Below are positions 34,285 through 42,366 of a DNA stretch of 64,000 nt, one piece after another. The DNA comes from Agilicoccus flavus (GTDB taxonomy: Bacteria > Actinomycetota > Actinomycetes > Actinomycetales > Dermatophilaceae), in contig NZ_JACYXE010000002.1 of assembly GCF_014857905.1 (NCBI RefSeq), positions 186,001-250,000 of the forward strand. The letters are read 5' to 3'. The position numbers and the translations under genes were made by a program. The notes beneath the pieces were generated by a model. That model was not told the DNA's origin and ran no database searches. It was given only the letters and a program-made list of their open reading frames with translations. Every line of letters starts with the position of its first letter. Within the stretch, counting starts at the first letter, position 1.

Positions 34285-37041
34285 GTGAGCGACGACGCGG
34301 CGGGGCGAGCGGGCGGCCCGGGGGCCGATCCACCGGCCCCTGGGAAGTCCGGGCCGGCGTCGGCGGCGCTGCGCACCGCGTCGGTGGCGATCCGCGACCT
34401 CGCCGGCCGGATGGGCATCCCCGAGATCGTCCACACCCCCGGCGACGCGCTGCCCGGGGCGACGACGGGCCACGTCGTCTACGACCTCGGCATCGCGCTC
34501 TCGGTCGCGCTCGGCGACGTGGCCGACTACCTCGCCGCGACCGCCGACCAGGCGGCACACGAGGGCCCCGCGTCGGGGGCCCGCGCGACCCGACGCACAG
34601 ACTCGTGCGACCCGTCCGACGCGGCCGACCCTTCCGACCCGTCCGCCTCTCACGACGGGCCCGATCGTCCCCCTCCGCCCGACCTGCCCGACCCGCCCGA
34701 CCTGCCCGACCCGCCCGACCGTGACCACCGGGTCGACGGGGCCGAGCACGTCGACCCCTGCGGCCCGACCTCGGCGGCCTGGGCGCCCCCGGCGCGGGCC
34801 CGCCGCCGCCCGGTGATCCGCACGGCGCAGCACCCCGCCGCCGCTCACCGCCGCCGGGCCCTCATGGCGCGGGTGACGTCGTCGTTCGTGCACCCGTGGA
34901 TGCTCGTGTCGCCGCACGTCGTGGGCGACGTCACGGCCCAACTCGACGCCCACGCCGCCCGGCTCGACGCCATGCTCGCCGACGCCGCCCGGGCGCTCCC
35001 GCCGGGCCTGGCCCTCGCCCCCGCGCTCCACGACCTCACCGAGGCGGTCGCCCTCGCGCAGGACGCGTTCGCCGGGCTCGCCGAGGCGATGGACACCCAC
35101 GTGGCGGAGCTGACCCGGCTCGAGGACCGCATCGGCGCCGCGCCGCCGTGGCGGTGGCGCGCGCTGCGGGCCGACGTCCGGGCGCGCACGGACGCCCTGT
35201 CGACCGCCGACGTGGCGTGCCGACGCGGTCTGGAGGCGGCCGTCCGGACGGTGCCCGACAGCGACGCCGTCTGCGCGGGTGGGGGATGGGTGATCGGCCT
35301 GCGCGTCCTCGCCGACCTCCCGCCGGACCCCGCGCTCCCGCGTGCCGGCCGCGCCGTCGACCGAGCTGTCGACCGAGCGCTCGACCGGGCCGGCGACGAC
35401 GGCGCCGGTCGGGCCGCCGGCGCGCGGGCCGTCCTCGCGGCGCTGCCCGCCGACCGGCTCGTCGCCGTCGCGCCGCTGCGCCCCGACCTCGTCGCGCGTC
35501 TCGTCGCCGGGGGTGACGACCCGGGCCGGGGCGACGGCGGCCGGCCGGCGCCCGCCCCCGCGTCCGCCCACGCGTCCGAGGGTGCGGCCGCGGGCCAGGT
35601 CGAGGTCGCCTGGCGGCAGCTCGCGGCCGTGGCCGGGGACGCGCCGCCGCTCGGTCCGCCGCGCGGCCCGGGGCTCGGCCTGCCCGGCGCGCCCGACGGG
35701 ACTGCTGCCGAGGTGGTGCTGCGGCGGGTCCTCGCCGTCCGGGAGGTGTTCGCGGGCTGGCCGCCCGACCTCGCGACGCGGGTGACCCTGACGCGGCCGC
35801 ACCTGCTCGGGCGGCTCGACGGGGTGCCCGTCGACCTGCGGGTCGCGGCCAACCGCCTCCACCTGCGCGCCACCCTCGGGGCGTCGCGGCGCACCGACGT
35901 CGACCTCGAGGCGCGGGCCATCGCCCGGCGCGCCGTCGACGGGCAGCGATGGTGGCGGCGACTGCGCGGCGCCGTCCTCGACGCCTGGCTGACGACCGAT
36001 CGCCTCACGTCCGTCGCCGACCTCGACACCGACCGGCCGCTGCTGCTGCGGGCCGACCTGCGGATCCGGGTCCGGCTCTACCAGTCGCTGCTCTACGACC
36101 GGGGTCCCCGCCGCCTGCTGACGTTCGACCCGGCCGGCCGCGGCCGCCTCGCCGAGCTGTGGGGCACCCCGCCCGGGCGGGCCCGGGCCGTCGTCGTCCT
36201 CGTGCCCGGGACCGGCACCGCGGTGCGGGGGTTCCACCTGCCGACCCGGGTCGCGGCCGACCTCGCCGCGCAGGCCGGGCCGGGCACGTGCGTCCTCGCC
36301 TGGATGGGGGCCGACTTCCCGTACGCCGTGGGCACCGACGCGCCCTTCTCCGTGTTCGCCCGGCGCGCGGCCGTGCCGCTGTGCGCGGTCGTCGAGGCCC
36401 TCGACGCGCCTCCGGACGCCGTCGTCACCGTCGCCGGCCACTCCTACGGCGGCGTCATGGTCGGGGCCGCCGAACGCGCCGGCCTGCGGGCCGACCGCGT
36501 CGTCCACCTCGCCTCGGCCGGGGCAGGGCCGGGCGTCGTCTCCGTCGGCGACTACCCGAGCACCGACGCCCTCGGGAGACCGCGGCGCGTCGAACGCTTC
36601 AGCCTGACCGCGCCGGGCGACCCCATCGTCTACGCCAGGCGCGCGGCCGGGCTCCTGCGCCGCCTCCCCGGTCCGCCCGGCCGGGCGCTCGGGGCCCGCG
36701 CCCGGCTCGGTCTCGGTGCCGACCCCGACGGCCTCGACGGCGTGCGGACGCTGCCGGTCGGCGTCTGGGAGGAGGCCCGCGACGGCCACCGCGTCGGCGA
36801 GGCCCTGGTGGGCCGGGTGGGCCACGCCGGCATCCTCGAACGCGGCACGAGCTCGTTCCGCCGCGTCGTCGAGATCGCCACCGCCCCGCGCGGCGGCGAC
36901 GCAGGCGCGGCGTCCCAGCGACCTGCGCCGGAGCTCGGCCCCGAGCCGCCCCCGGACCCCTCCGCCGAGCCCCCGTCGGAGCTCTCGGCGGAGCCCGGCC
37001 ACGAGTCGGGCCCGGTGTCCGGTGCGCAGACACCCCCGTAG
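34285..37041 (+). CDS. large DUF1023 alpha/beta hydrolase-fold protein
   Basis: 918 residues from the GTG. Residues 1-90 form a helical segment (ALRTASVAIRDLAGRMGIPE). A Pro/Asp-rich linker follows with PDLPDPP repeats, then a helical region (about 190-300) resembling the N-terminal part of actinobacterial DUF1023 proteins. The C-terminal DUF1023 domain has VVVLVPGTGTAVRGF, a GHSYGG nucleophile elbow (VTVAGHSYGGVMVG), and HLASAGAGPGV. It ends in another Pro/Glu-rich tail. No signal peptide. The function of DUF1023 is not established; a lipase or esterase activity is inferred. A second start at ATG 34864 would give a more typical DUF1023 protein, so this could be two genes in one frame. Confidence 0.7.
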   Translation: MSDDAAGRAGGPGADPPAPGKSGPASAALRTASVAIRDLAGRMGIPEIVHTPGDALPGATTGHVVYDLGIALSVALGDVADYLAATADQAAHEGPASGARATRRTDSCDPSDAADPSDPSASHDGPDRPPPPDLPDPPDLPDPPDRDHRVDGAEHVDPCGPTSAAWAPPARARRRPVIRTAQHPAAAHRRRALMARVTSSFVHPWMLVSPHVVGDVTAQLDAHAARLDAMLADAARALPPGLALAPALHDLTEAVALAQDAFAGLAEAMDTHVAELTRLEDRIGAAPPWRWRALRADVRARTDALSTADVACRRGLEAAVRTVPDSDAVCAGGGWVIGLRVLADLPPDPALPRAGRAVDRAVDRALDRAGDDGAGRAAGARAVLAALPADRLVAVAPLRPDLVARLVAGGDDPGRGDGGRPAPAPASAHASEGAAAGQVEVAWRQLAAVAGDAPPLGPPRGPGLGLPGAPDGTAAEVVLRRVLAVREVFAGWPPDLATRVTLTRPHLLGRLDGVPVDLRVAANRLHLRATLGASRRTDVDLEARAIARRAVDGQRWWRRLRGAVLDAWLTTDRLTSVADLDTDRPLLLRADLRIRVRLYQSLLYDRGPRRLLTFDPAGRGRLAELWGTPPGRARAVVVLVPGTGTAVRGFHLPTRVAADLAAQAGPGTCVLAWMGADFPYAVGTDAPFSVFARRAAVPLCAVVEALDAPPDAVVTVAGHSYGGVMVGAAERAGLRADRVVHLASAGAGPGVVSVGDYPSTDALGRPRRVERFSLTAPGDPIVYARRAAGLLRRLPGPPGRALGARARLGLGADPDGLDGVRTLPVGVWEEARDGHRVGEALVGRVGHAGILERGTSSFRRVVEIATAPRGGDAGAASQRPAPELGPEPPPDPSAEPPSELSAEPGHESGPVSGAQTPP
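34676..34720 (+). repeat. 18-bp coding repeat in the DUF1023 linker
   Basis: A unit encoding PDLPDP (CCCGACCTGCCCGACCCG) occurs twice in tandem, with partial flanking copies. It makes the Pro/Asp linker and could vary in number. Confidence 0.6.
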
Positions 37042-37072
37042 GACGCGCCCCGGGCGACGACGACGAGCCGCC

Positions 37073-37078
37073 TAGACT
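37073..37078 (+). promoter_or_regulatory. candidate -10 box (TAGACT) for gatC
   Basis: TAGACT ends 7 nt before ATG 37086. This is the leaderless spacing seen at several genes in this window. Confidence 0.5.
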
Positions 37079-37085
37079 GCCGGGT

Positions 37086-37382
37086 ATGACGACGATCACC
37101 CGTGACCAGGTCGAGCACCTGGCCATGCTCGCGCGCATCGACCTCACCGACGAGGAGACGACCCGCCTCGCGACCGATCTCGGCGTCATCCTCGAGGCCG
37201 TCGAGCAGGTCGGCGAGGTCGCCTCGGACGACGTCCCCCCGATGTCGCACCCGCTGCCGCTCGTCAACGTCCTGCGCGCCGACGAGGTCCGCCCGTCGCT
37301 GGCCGTGCAGGAGGCCCTGTCCGGGGCCCCCGAGGCGCAGGACGACCGGTTCGTCGTGCCCCGCATCCTCGGCGAGGAGTAG
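37086..37382 (+). CDS. gatC: Asp-tRNA(Asn)/Glu-tRNA(Gln) amidotransferase subunit C
   Basis: 98-residue subunit that wraps GatA and GatB together. [20 protein letters not shown] and [19 protein letters not shown] are the family's two conserved stretches. It is the first gene of gatCAB, with gatA 133 bp downstream. The ATG was chosen over a much longer upstream open frame because the homology begins exactly here and a -10 box sits 7 nt ahead. Confidence 0.95.
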   Translation: MTTITRDQVEHLAMLARIDLTDEETTRLATDLGVILEAVEQVGEVASDDVPPMSHPLPLVNVLRADEVRPSLAVQEALSGAPEAQDDRFVVPRILGEE

Positions 37383-37515
37383 GGCTCCGGGCCCCCGCCG
37401 GCGCGCGACGCTCCCGAGTCCACAGGCCCGCCCGGACCCCCGCCCCCGGGGCGCGCGTCAGGCCCGAACCGGCCCCACCCACCCGCCACCCACCCGACGA
37501 AGAGGTGCCGCCACC

Positions 37516-39063
37516 GTGACCGACCACCCAGACCTCGTCCGGCGCAGCGCCGCCCGCCTCGCCGCCGACCTGGCCGCCAGGGACGTCAGCGCGGTCGAGG
37601 TCGTGCGCGCCCACCTGGACCGCATGGACGCCGTGGACGGGGCCGTCCACGCCTACCTGCACCGCGACGACGAGGGGGCGCTCGCCACGGCCCGCGAGGT
37701 CGACGCGGCCCGCGCCCGCGGCGAGGCGCTCCACCCGCTCGCCGGGGTCCCGGTCGCCGTCAAGGACGTGGCCTGCACGGTCGGTCAGCCCACGACCGCG
37801 GGCTCGAAGATGCTCGAGGGCTGGATGCCGCCGTACGACGCGACCGTCGTCGAGCGGCTGCGGGCCGCGGGCCTGCCCATCCTCGGCAAGACGAACATGG
37901 ACGAGTTCGCGATGGGGTCCTCCACCGAGCACTCCGCGTACGGCGTCACCCGCAACCCGTGGGACCTCACGCGGGTGCCCGGCGGGTCGGGCGGCGGCTC
38001 GTCGGCGGTTCTCGCGTCGTTCCAGGCGCCCCTGGCCGTGGGGTCCGACACCGGCGGCTCGATCCGGCAGCCGGCCGCCGTCACCGGCACGGTCGGGACC
38101 AAGCCGACCTACGGCGGGGTCTCCCGCTACGGCGTCATCGCCCTCGCGAGCAGCCTGGACCAGATCGGCCCGTGCGCGCGCACCGTCCTCGACACCGCCC
38201 TCCTGCACGAGGTCCTCGCCGGGCACGACCCGCGCGACTCGACGTCCATCGACGCACCGGTCCCGCCCGTCGTCCAGGCCGCCCGCCGCGCCGACGTCGC
38301 CGGGCTGCGGATCGGGGTCGTCGGCGGGCGCGACGCCACCGGGTACCAGCCCGGGGTGCTCGCCCGGTTCACCGAGGCCCTCGACCGCCTCGAGGCGGCG
38401 GGCGCCACCGTCGTCGACGTCGCCTGCCCCCACTTCGACTACGCCGTGGCCGCGTACTACCTCATCCTCCCGTCCGAGGCGAGCAGCAACCTCGCCCGGT
38501 ACGACGCCATGCGGTACGGCCTGCGCGTCGACCCGTCCCGCGGCGGGGCGAGCAGCGCCGAGCAGGTGATGGCCGCGAGCCGGGAGGCGGGCTTCGGCGA
38601 CGAGGTCAAGCGCCGCATCATCCTCGGCACCTACGCGCTGAGCGCCGGCTACGTCGACGCCTACTACGGGCAGGCGCAGCGGGTGCGCACGCTCGTCGCC
38701 CACGACTTCGCGGCCGCGTTCGAGCAGGTGGACGTCCTCGTGTCGCCGACGACGCCCACGACCGCGTACCCGATCGGCGAGAAGGTCGACGACCCGCTCG
38801 CCATGTACCGCCTCGACGTGACGACCATCCCGGCGAACCTCGCCGGGGTGCCCGGCCTGTCCGTGCCCGTCGGCCTCGCCGACGAGGACGGTCTGCCCGT
38901 GGGGTTGCAGGTGCTCGCCCCCGCGATGGCCGACGACCGCCTCTACACCGTCGCGGCCGCCCTCGAGCGCGATCTCGTCGACGCCTGGGGCGCCCCCCTG
39001 CTCGACCGGGCCCCCGAGGTGTCCACGAGCCCCGTCCCGACGCCGACGCGCCAGGAGGCCTGA
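37516..39063 (+). CDS. gatA: Asp-tRNA(Asn)/Glu-tRNA(Gln) amidotransferase subunit A
   Basis: Amidase-signature glutaminase of 515 residues that frees ammonia for GatB. The catalytic Ser-cisSer-Lys set is visible: Lys in VAVKDVACT, the glycine/serine-rich [15 protein letters not shown] and the nucleophile region [16 protein letters not shown] start with a GAAGAGG site 8 nt upstream. gatB starts 1 nt after its stop. The 133-bp gap after gatC is Pro-codon-like, GC-rich and empty. Confidence 0.97.
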   Translation: MTDHPDLVRRSAARLAADLAARDVSAVEVVRAHLDRMDAVDGAVHAYLHRDDEGALATAREVDAARARGEALHPLAGVPVAVKDVACTVGQPTTAGSKMLEGWMPPYDATVVERLRAAGLPILGKTNMDEFAMGSSTEHSAYGVTRNPWDLTRVPGGSGGGSSAVLASFQAPLAVGSDTGGSIRQPAAVTGTVGTKPTYGGVSRYGVIALASSLDQIGPCARTVLDTALLHEVLAGHDPRDSTSIDAPVPPVVQAARRADVAGLRIGVVGGRDATGYQPGVLARFTEALDRLEAAGATVVDVACPHFDYAVAAYYLILPSEASSNLARYDAMRYGLRVDPSRGGASSAEQVMAASREAGFGDEVKRRIILGTYALSAGYVDAYYGQAQRVRTLVAHDFAAAFEQVDVLVSPTTPTTAYPIGEKVDDPLAMYRLDVTTIPANLAGVPGLSVPVGLADEDGLPVGLQVLAPAMADDRLYTVAAALERDLVDAWGAPLLDRAPEVSTSPVPTPTRQEA

Positions 39064-39064
39064 C

Positions 39065-40624
39065 ATGCCCGTCACCGACGACGTCCTCGACCTGACCGAG
39101 GTCCTCGCGTCCTACGACCCCGTCATCGGGCTCGAGGTGCACGTCGAGCTGAGCACCGCGACGAAGATGTTCTGCGGGTGCGCGACGACGTTCGGCGCCG
39201 CGCCGAACACGCAGACGTGCCCGGTGTGCCTCGGCCTGCCGGGCGCGCTGCCCGTGGCCAACGCAGCGGCCGTCGACGCGGCGATCCGCATCGGGCTCGC
39301 CCTGAACTGCTCCATCGCGCAACGCTGCCGCTTCGCCCGGAAGAACTACTTCTACCCGGACATGACGAAGAACTTCCAGACGAGCCAGTACGACGAACCG
39401 ATCGCCTTCGACGGGCACCTGGACGTCGAGGTCCCGACCGGCGACGGCGGCTCGTTCACCTACCGCGTCGAGATCGAGCGCGCGCACATGGAGGAGGACG
39501 CGGGCAAGTCGACGCACGTCACGACCGGCGGCGGCAGCAGCCGCATCGTCGGGGCCGACCACTCCCTGCTCGACTACAACCGCGCCGGCACGCCGCTCGT
39601 CGAGATCGTCACGCGCCCGCTGGTCGGGGCCGGCGAACACGCGCCCGCGGTCGCCCGCGCCTACGTGGGGGCGCTGCGCGACATCGTGCGCGCCCTCGAC
39701 GTCTCCGACGCGCGGATGGAGCAGGGCTCGCTGCGGTGCGACGCGAACGTCTCGCTCCGCCCGCGCGCCGGGGAGGACCGGAGGGGCCCCGAGCAGCTCG
39801 CGGTCCCGCTCGGCACGCGGACGGAGACGAAGAACGTCAACTCGCTGCGCTCGGTCGAGCGGGCGGTCGTCTACGAGATGACCCGCCAGGGCGCGGTGCT
39901 CGGCTCGGGCGCGGCCGTCACGCAGGAGACCCGGCACTGGCACGAGGACTCCGGGACGACGTCCGCCGGCCGGCCCAAGTCCGACGCCGACGACTACCGC
40001 TACTTCCCCGAGCCGGACCTCGTCCCGGTCGCCCCGTCCGCGGAGCGCGTCGAGAAGCTGCGGGCCACCCTGCCCGAACCCCCCGACCGGCGCCGCCGGC
40101 GGCTGCAGGGCGAGTGGGGCCTGTCCGACCTCGAGCTGCGCGACGTCGTCGGGTCGGGCGCCCTCGACCTCATCGACGCCTCGGTGGCCGCGGGCGCGAG
40201 CCCGGCCGGCGCCCGCAAGTGGTGGATGGGCGAGGTGCTGCGACGGGCCAACGCGCAGGCGCGCGAGCTGGGCGAGATGGGCCTGACGCCCGAGCACGTC
40301 GCCGAGCTCGACGCCCTCGTCGGCGCCGGCCGCCTCAACGACTCGATGGCCCGGCAGGTCCTCGACGGCGTCCTCGCCGGCGAGGGGACCCCCGAGCAGG
40401 TCGCCGACGACCGCGGGCTCGCGCTCGTCAGCGACGACGGCGCCCTCACCGACGCGGTCGACCGCGTCATCGCCGCCAACGAGGCCGTGGCCGCCAAGGT
40501 CCGCGGCGGCAAGGTGGCGGCCGCCGGCGCGCTCATCGGTCAGGTGATGAAGGAGATGAAGGGGCAGGCCGACGCCGCCAAGGTGCGCGCGCTCATCCTC
40601 GAACGCCTCGGCGTGGCCGGCTGA
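39065..40624 (+). CDS. gatB: Asp-tRNA(Asn)/Glu-tRNA(Gln) amidotransferase subunit B
   Basis: Kinase/amidotransferase subunit, 519 residues. It phosphorylates Glu- or Asp-tRNA and amidates it with ammonia from GatA. The GatB signatures are present: [50 protein letters not shown] and the Zn-binding Cys pairs. The C-terminal YqeY-like tail domain covers about the last 150 residues. AGGAGG site just before the ATG. With GltX at 60.7 kb it provides the indirect pathway to Gln-tRNA(Gln). Confidence 0.97.
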   Translation: MPVTDDVLDLTEVLASYDPVIGLEVHVELSTATKMFCGCATTFGAAPNTQTCPVCLGLPGALPVANAAAVDAAIRIGLALNCSIAQRCRFARKNYFYPDMTKNFQTSQYDEPIAFDGHLDVEVPTGDGGSFTYRVEIERAHMEEDAGKSTHVTTGGGSSRIVGADHSLLDYNRAGTPLVEIVTRPLVGAGEHAPAVARAYVGALRDIVRALDVSDARMEQGSLRCDANVSLRPRAGEDRRGPEQLAVPLGTRTETKNVNSLRSVERAVVYEMTRQGAVLGSGAAVTQETRHWHEDSGTTSAGRPKSDADDYRYFPEPDLVPVAPSAERVEKLRATLPEPPDRRRRRLQGEWGLSDLELRDVVGSGALDLIDASVAAGASPAGARKWWMGEVLRRANAQARELGEMGLTPEHVAELDALVGAGRLNDSMARQVLDGVLAGEGTPEQVADDRGLALVSDDGALTDAVDRVIAANEAVAAKVRGGKVAAAGALIGQVMKEMKGQADAAKVRALILERLGVAG

Positions 40625-40631
40625 CCGGCCA

Positions 40632-40700
40632 CCGCCCCGCGCACGCGAACGGCGCCCGCTCCCCGAGAGGAGACGGGCGCCGTTCTCGTGCGCGGGGCGG
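40632..40700. terminator. very long bidirectional hairpin between gatB and bfr
   Basis: A 27-bp stem with a single mismatch (40632-40658 against 40674-40700), centred between convergent stop codons. The loop can extend the stem further (CTCC/GGAG). This is the strongest terminator in the window. Confidence 0.8.
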
Positions 40701-40706
40701 AGGGCC

Positions 40707-41192
40707 CTACGGCGTCTCGCCGACCGTGAGCTGCTGGGCCATGTAGTTCTCGAAGCCCATGGTGCGGATGGCGTCGAGCTGACCCTCGAAGTAGTCGGCG
40801 TGGGTCTCCTCGTCGAGGGCCATCGCCTCGAACGTCGAACCGGAGGCGCGGTCCCCGACCTCGTGGCACTCGCGGGCGGCGTCGTTGAACTGGTTCACGG
40901 CGGCGATCTCGCTGGCGAGGGCGAGCCGCAGCATCTCGGCCGGGTTCTCGCCGATCTCGATCGGGTTGAGGCGCTGCACGTTGGGGTGACCGTCGAAGAA
41001 GAGGATGCGCTGGATGAGCTCGTCCGCGTCCTTCATCTCGGCGATGGACAGGTCGTAGAAGACCTTGCCCAGCTTCCCGAACCCCCAGTTGTCGAGCATC
41101 CGGGCGTTGAGGAAGTACGTGTTGACGACGGTCAGCTCGAACGTGAGCGCGTCGTTGAACAGCTCGACGATGCGGGGACTACGCGGCTTCAT
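40707..41192 (-). CDS. bfr: bacterioferritin with altered ferroxidase centre
   Basis: Iron-storage cage subunit, 161 residues. The haem-ligating Met is M53 (AEMKDAD). Compared with the canonical ferroxidase ligands, E19, E52, E95, E128 and H131 are present, but the residue equivalent to His54 is Asp (D55). The cage should form; iron oxidation chemistry may be changed. Its start lies inside the end of the upstream BFD-like gene (14-bp overlap), so the two are co-expressed from the iron-box promoter. Homology starts at the first ATG. Confidence 0.92.
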   Translation of the reverse strand: MKPRSPRIVELFNDALTFELTVVNTYFLNARMLDNWGFGKLGKVFYDLSIAEMKDADELIQRILFFDGHPNVQRLNPIEIGENPAEMLRLALASEIAAVNQFNDAARECHEVGDRASGSTFEAMALDEETHADYFEGQLDAIRTMGFENYMAQQLTVGETP

Positions 41193-41385
41193 CCTGGTCC
41201 TCCGAGGTGGCGGGTGAGGGGGCCTCAGCGTACCCCTCCATGCACCGCCGGACCCCGAGGACGCATCCCCCGCACGTCTGCCCCGCGCCGGTGCGGCCGC
41301 ACACCGCGGCCAACGTCCGTGCGCCCGAGGCGATCGCCCGGCCGACGTCGGAGTCCCGCACGACGCGGCAGTGACAGACGATCAT
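41179..41385 (-). CDS. bfd: bacterioferritin-associated ferredoxin-like [2Fe-2S] protein
   Basis: 68 residues with a BFD-type fold: C4-x-C6 and C38-x-x-C41 (MIVCHCRVV and GQTCGGCV) ligate a [2Fe-2S] cluster. Bfd reduces bacterioferritin so that stored iron is released. The C-terminal 15 residues are acidic and unconserved. The start ATG at 41385 is supported by a -10 box (TAGCCT on this strand) 7 nt upstream. First gene of a bfd-bfr operon; overlap of 14 bp with bfr. Too short to be found by length alone, but the cysteine pattern and neighbour make it secure. Confidence 0.9.
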   Translation of the reverse strand: MIVCHCRVVRDSDVGRAIASGARTLAAVCGRTGAGQTCGGCVLGVRRCMEGYAEAPSPATSEDQDEAA

Positions 41386-41404
41386 GTAGGTGAGGCTAAC
41401 TTCA
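41386..41404 (-). promoter_or_regulatory. DtxR/IdeR-type iron box 1, over the bfd -10 region
   Basis: GTAGGTGAGGCTAACTTCA matches the 19-bp consensus TTAGGTTAGGCTAACCTAA at 15 positions. It directly abuts the bfd start and covers the -10 hexamer TAGCCT (41393-41398, minus strand), the position of a repressor. Confidence 0.75.
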
Positions 41405-41414
41405 CGGCGGCCGG

Positions 41415-41433
41415 TAAGGCAAGGCTTGCCACG
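41415..41433 (-). promoter_or_regulatory. DtxR/IdeR-type iron box 2, over the bfd -35 region
   Basis: TAAGGCAAGGCTTGCCACG, with perfect core palindrome GGCAAG-G-CTTGCC (41418-41430). It overlaps a minus-strand TTGCCT (41417-41422) that lies 18 nt from the -10, so it would block the -35 box. Centre-to-centre distance to box 1 is 29 bp. Confidence 0.65.
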
Positions 41434-41537
41434 CGGGCGAGCCGATGCGTGTCGTCGGCGTCGGGACGGTGCCGTCCCCCGGCCGATCGGGCGGCGTTTC
41501 CGGTGGCCCGATCCGACCGATCGTTCTCGGCCTTTGG

Positions 41538-41543
41538 CAGGCT
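41538..41543 (+). promoter_or_regulatory. possible -10 box (CAGGCT) for sixA
   Basis: CAGGCT ends 7 nt before ATG 41551. Only A2 and T6 of the -10 pattern are kept, so this is weaker than the other cases. Confidence 0.3.
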
Positions 41544-41550
41544 GGGGAAC

Positions 41551-42120
41551 ATGAGTCAGCCCTGGGCCCCGACCTCCGACCCCGCGGACCCCGCCGGCGA
41601 CGGCGCAGACGTCGAACCGCTGCGCATCCTCGTCCTCGTGCGGCACGGGAAGGCGCGGGACAGCTCTCCGAGCGGCGACGCCGGGCGCGAACTGAGCGGC
41701 GCCGGCCGATCCGCGGCGACGGAGCTGGGCCGGTGGCTCGCCGGTCAGGGGGTGCGGCCCGACGCCGTCGTCGTCTCGCCGTCGACGCGGACCCGGCAGA
41801 CGTGGGAGGCGCTCGAGGCGGGCGGGCTGTCCGCCGGTTCGGTGTGGGCCGACGCCGCGCTGTACGAGGCGGAGGCGGTCGACGTCGTCGAGTCGATCGG
41901 TGCCGTCTCGGACGACGTCCGCACCCTCGTCGTCGTCGGGCACGCTCCCGCGATCCCGGCGGTGGCGCGTGACCTGCCCGATCACCGCGACGGCGCGGTG
42001 ACGCCGCTCGCCGAGGCCGGGTGGCCGCCGGCGACGTGCGCGGTCGTGGGTCACCGCGGCTCGTGGGCCGACTTCCCGGGGGACGCCTCCGCGGTGGTCG
42101 CCGTGCGCTTCCCTGCCTGA
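41551..42120 (+). CDS. SixA-type histidine phosphatase (phosphoglycerate mutase fold)
   Basis: 189 residues with the RHG motif of the histidine phosphatase superfamily (ILVLVRHGKARD), followed by VVVSPSTRTRQTWEAL and VVGHAPAIPAVARDL, which supply the second His. The size and lack of extra domains fit SixA, which removes phosphate from phosphohistidine proteins; a small-molecule phosphatase is equally possible. The ATG begins at MSQPWAP, with a 25-residue acidic N-terminus. Divergent from the bfd iron promoter; not obviously linked to it. Confidence 0.82.
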   Translation: MSQPWAPTSDPADPAGDGADVEPLRILVLVRHGKARDSSPSGDAGRELSGAGRSAATELGRWLAGQGVRPDAVVVSPSTRTRQTWEALEAGGLSAGSVWADAALYEAEAVDVVESIGAVSDDVRTLVVVGHAPAIPAVARDLPDHRDGAVTPLAEAGWPPATCAVVGHRGSWADFPGDASAVVAVRFPA

Positions 42121-42188
42121 GCCGGGCCGAGCCGGCTGAGCCGCGGCGGCGGAGGCCTGCCGACGCGTGGCGCCCGATCCGTCGGGCT

Positions 42189-42213
42189 GCGGGCGCGCCC
42201 CGCGATCTTTTTT
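42189..42213 (+). terminator. intrinsic terminator with U-tract after sixA
   Basis: Short stem GCGGG-CGCGC-CCCGC followed by GATC and six T (42208-42213), 69 bp after the sixA stop. A T-run is rare at this GC content, which makes termination believable. The remaining gap to the protease gene has nothing clear. Confidence 0.55.
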
Positions 42214-42366
42214 CGGACCGAGCGATCAGAGCGGCCAAGTCATTTCGCGTCCTCTTCGGGGCGAGCGTCCGACTAGGCGCTCAAGGCCGCGCCCGCCGCG
42301 CCGATCAGTGGCCTGAGGACGCGCACGGATGTGCGTCCGACAATGCTCACGGAAGGGCACGCACGG

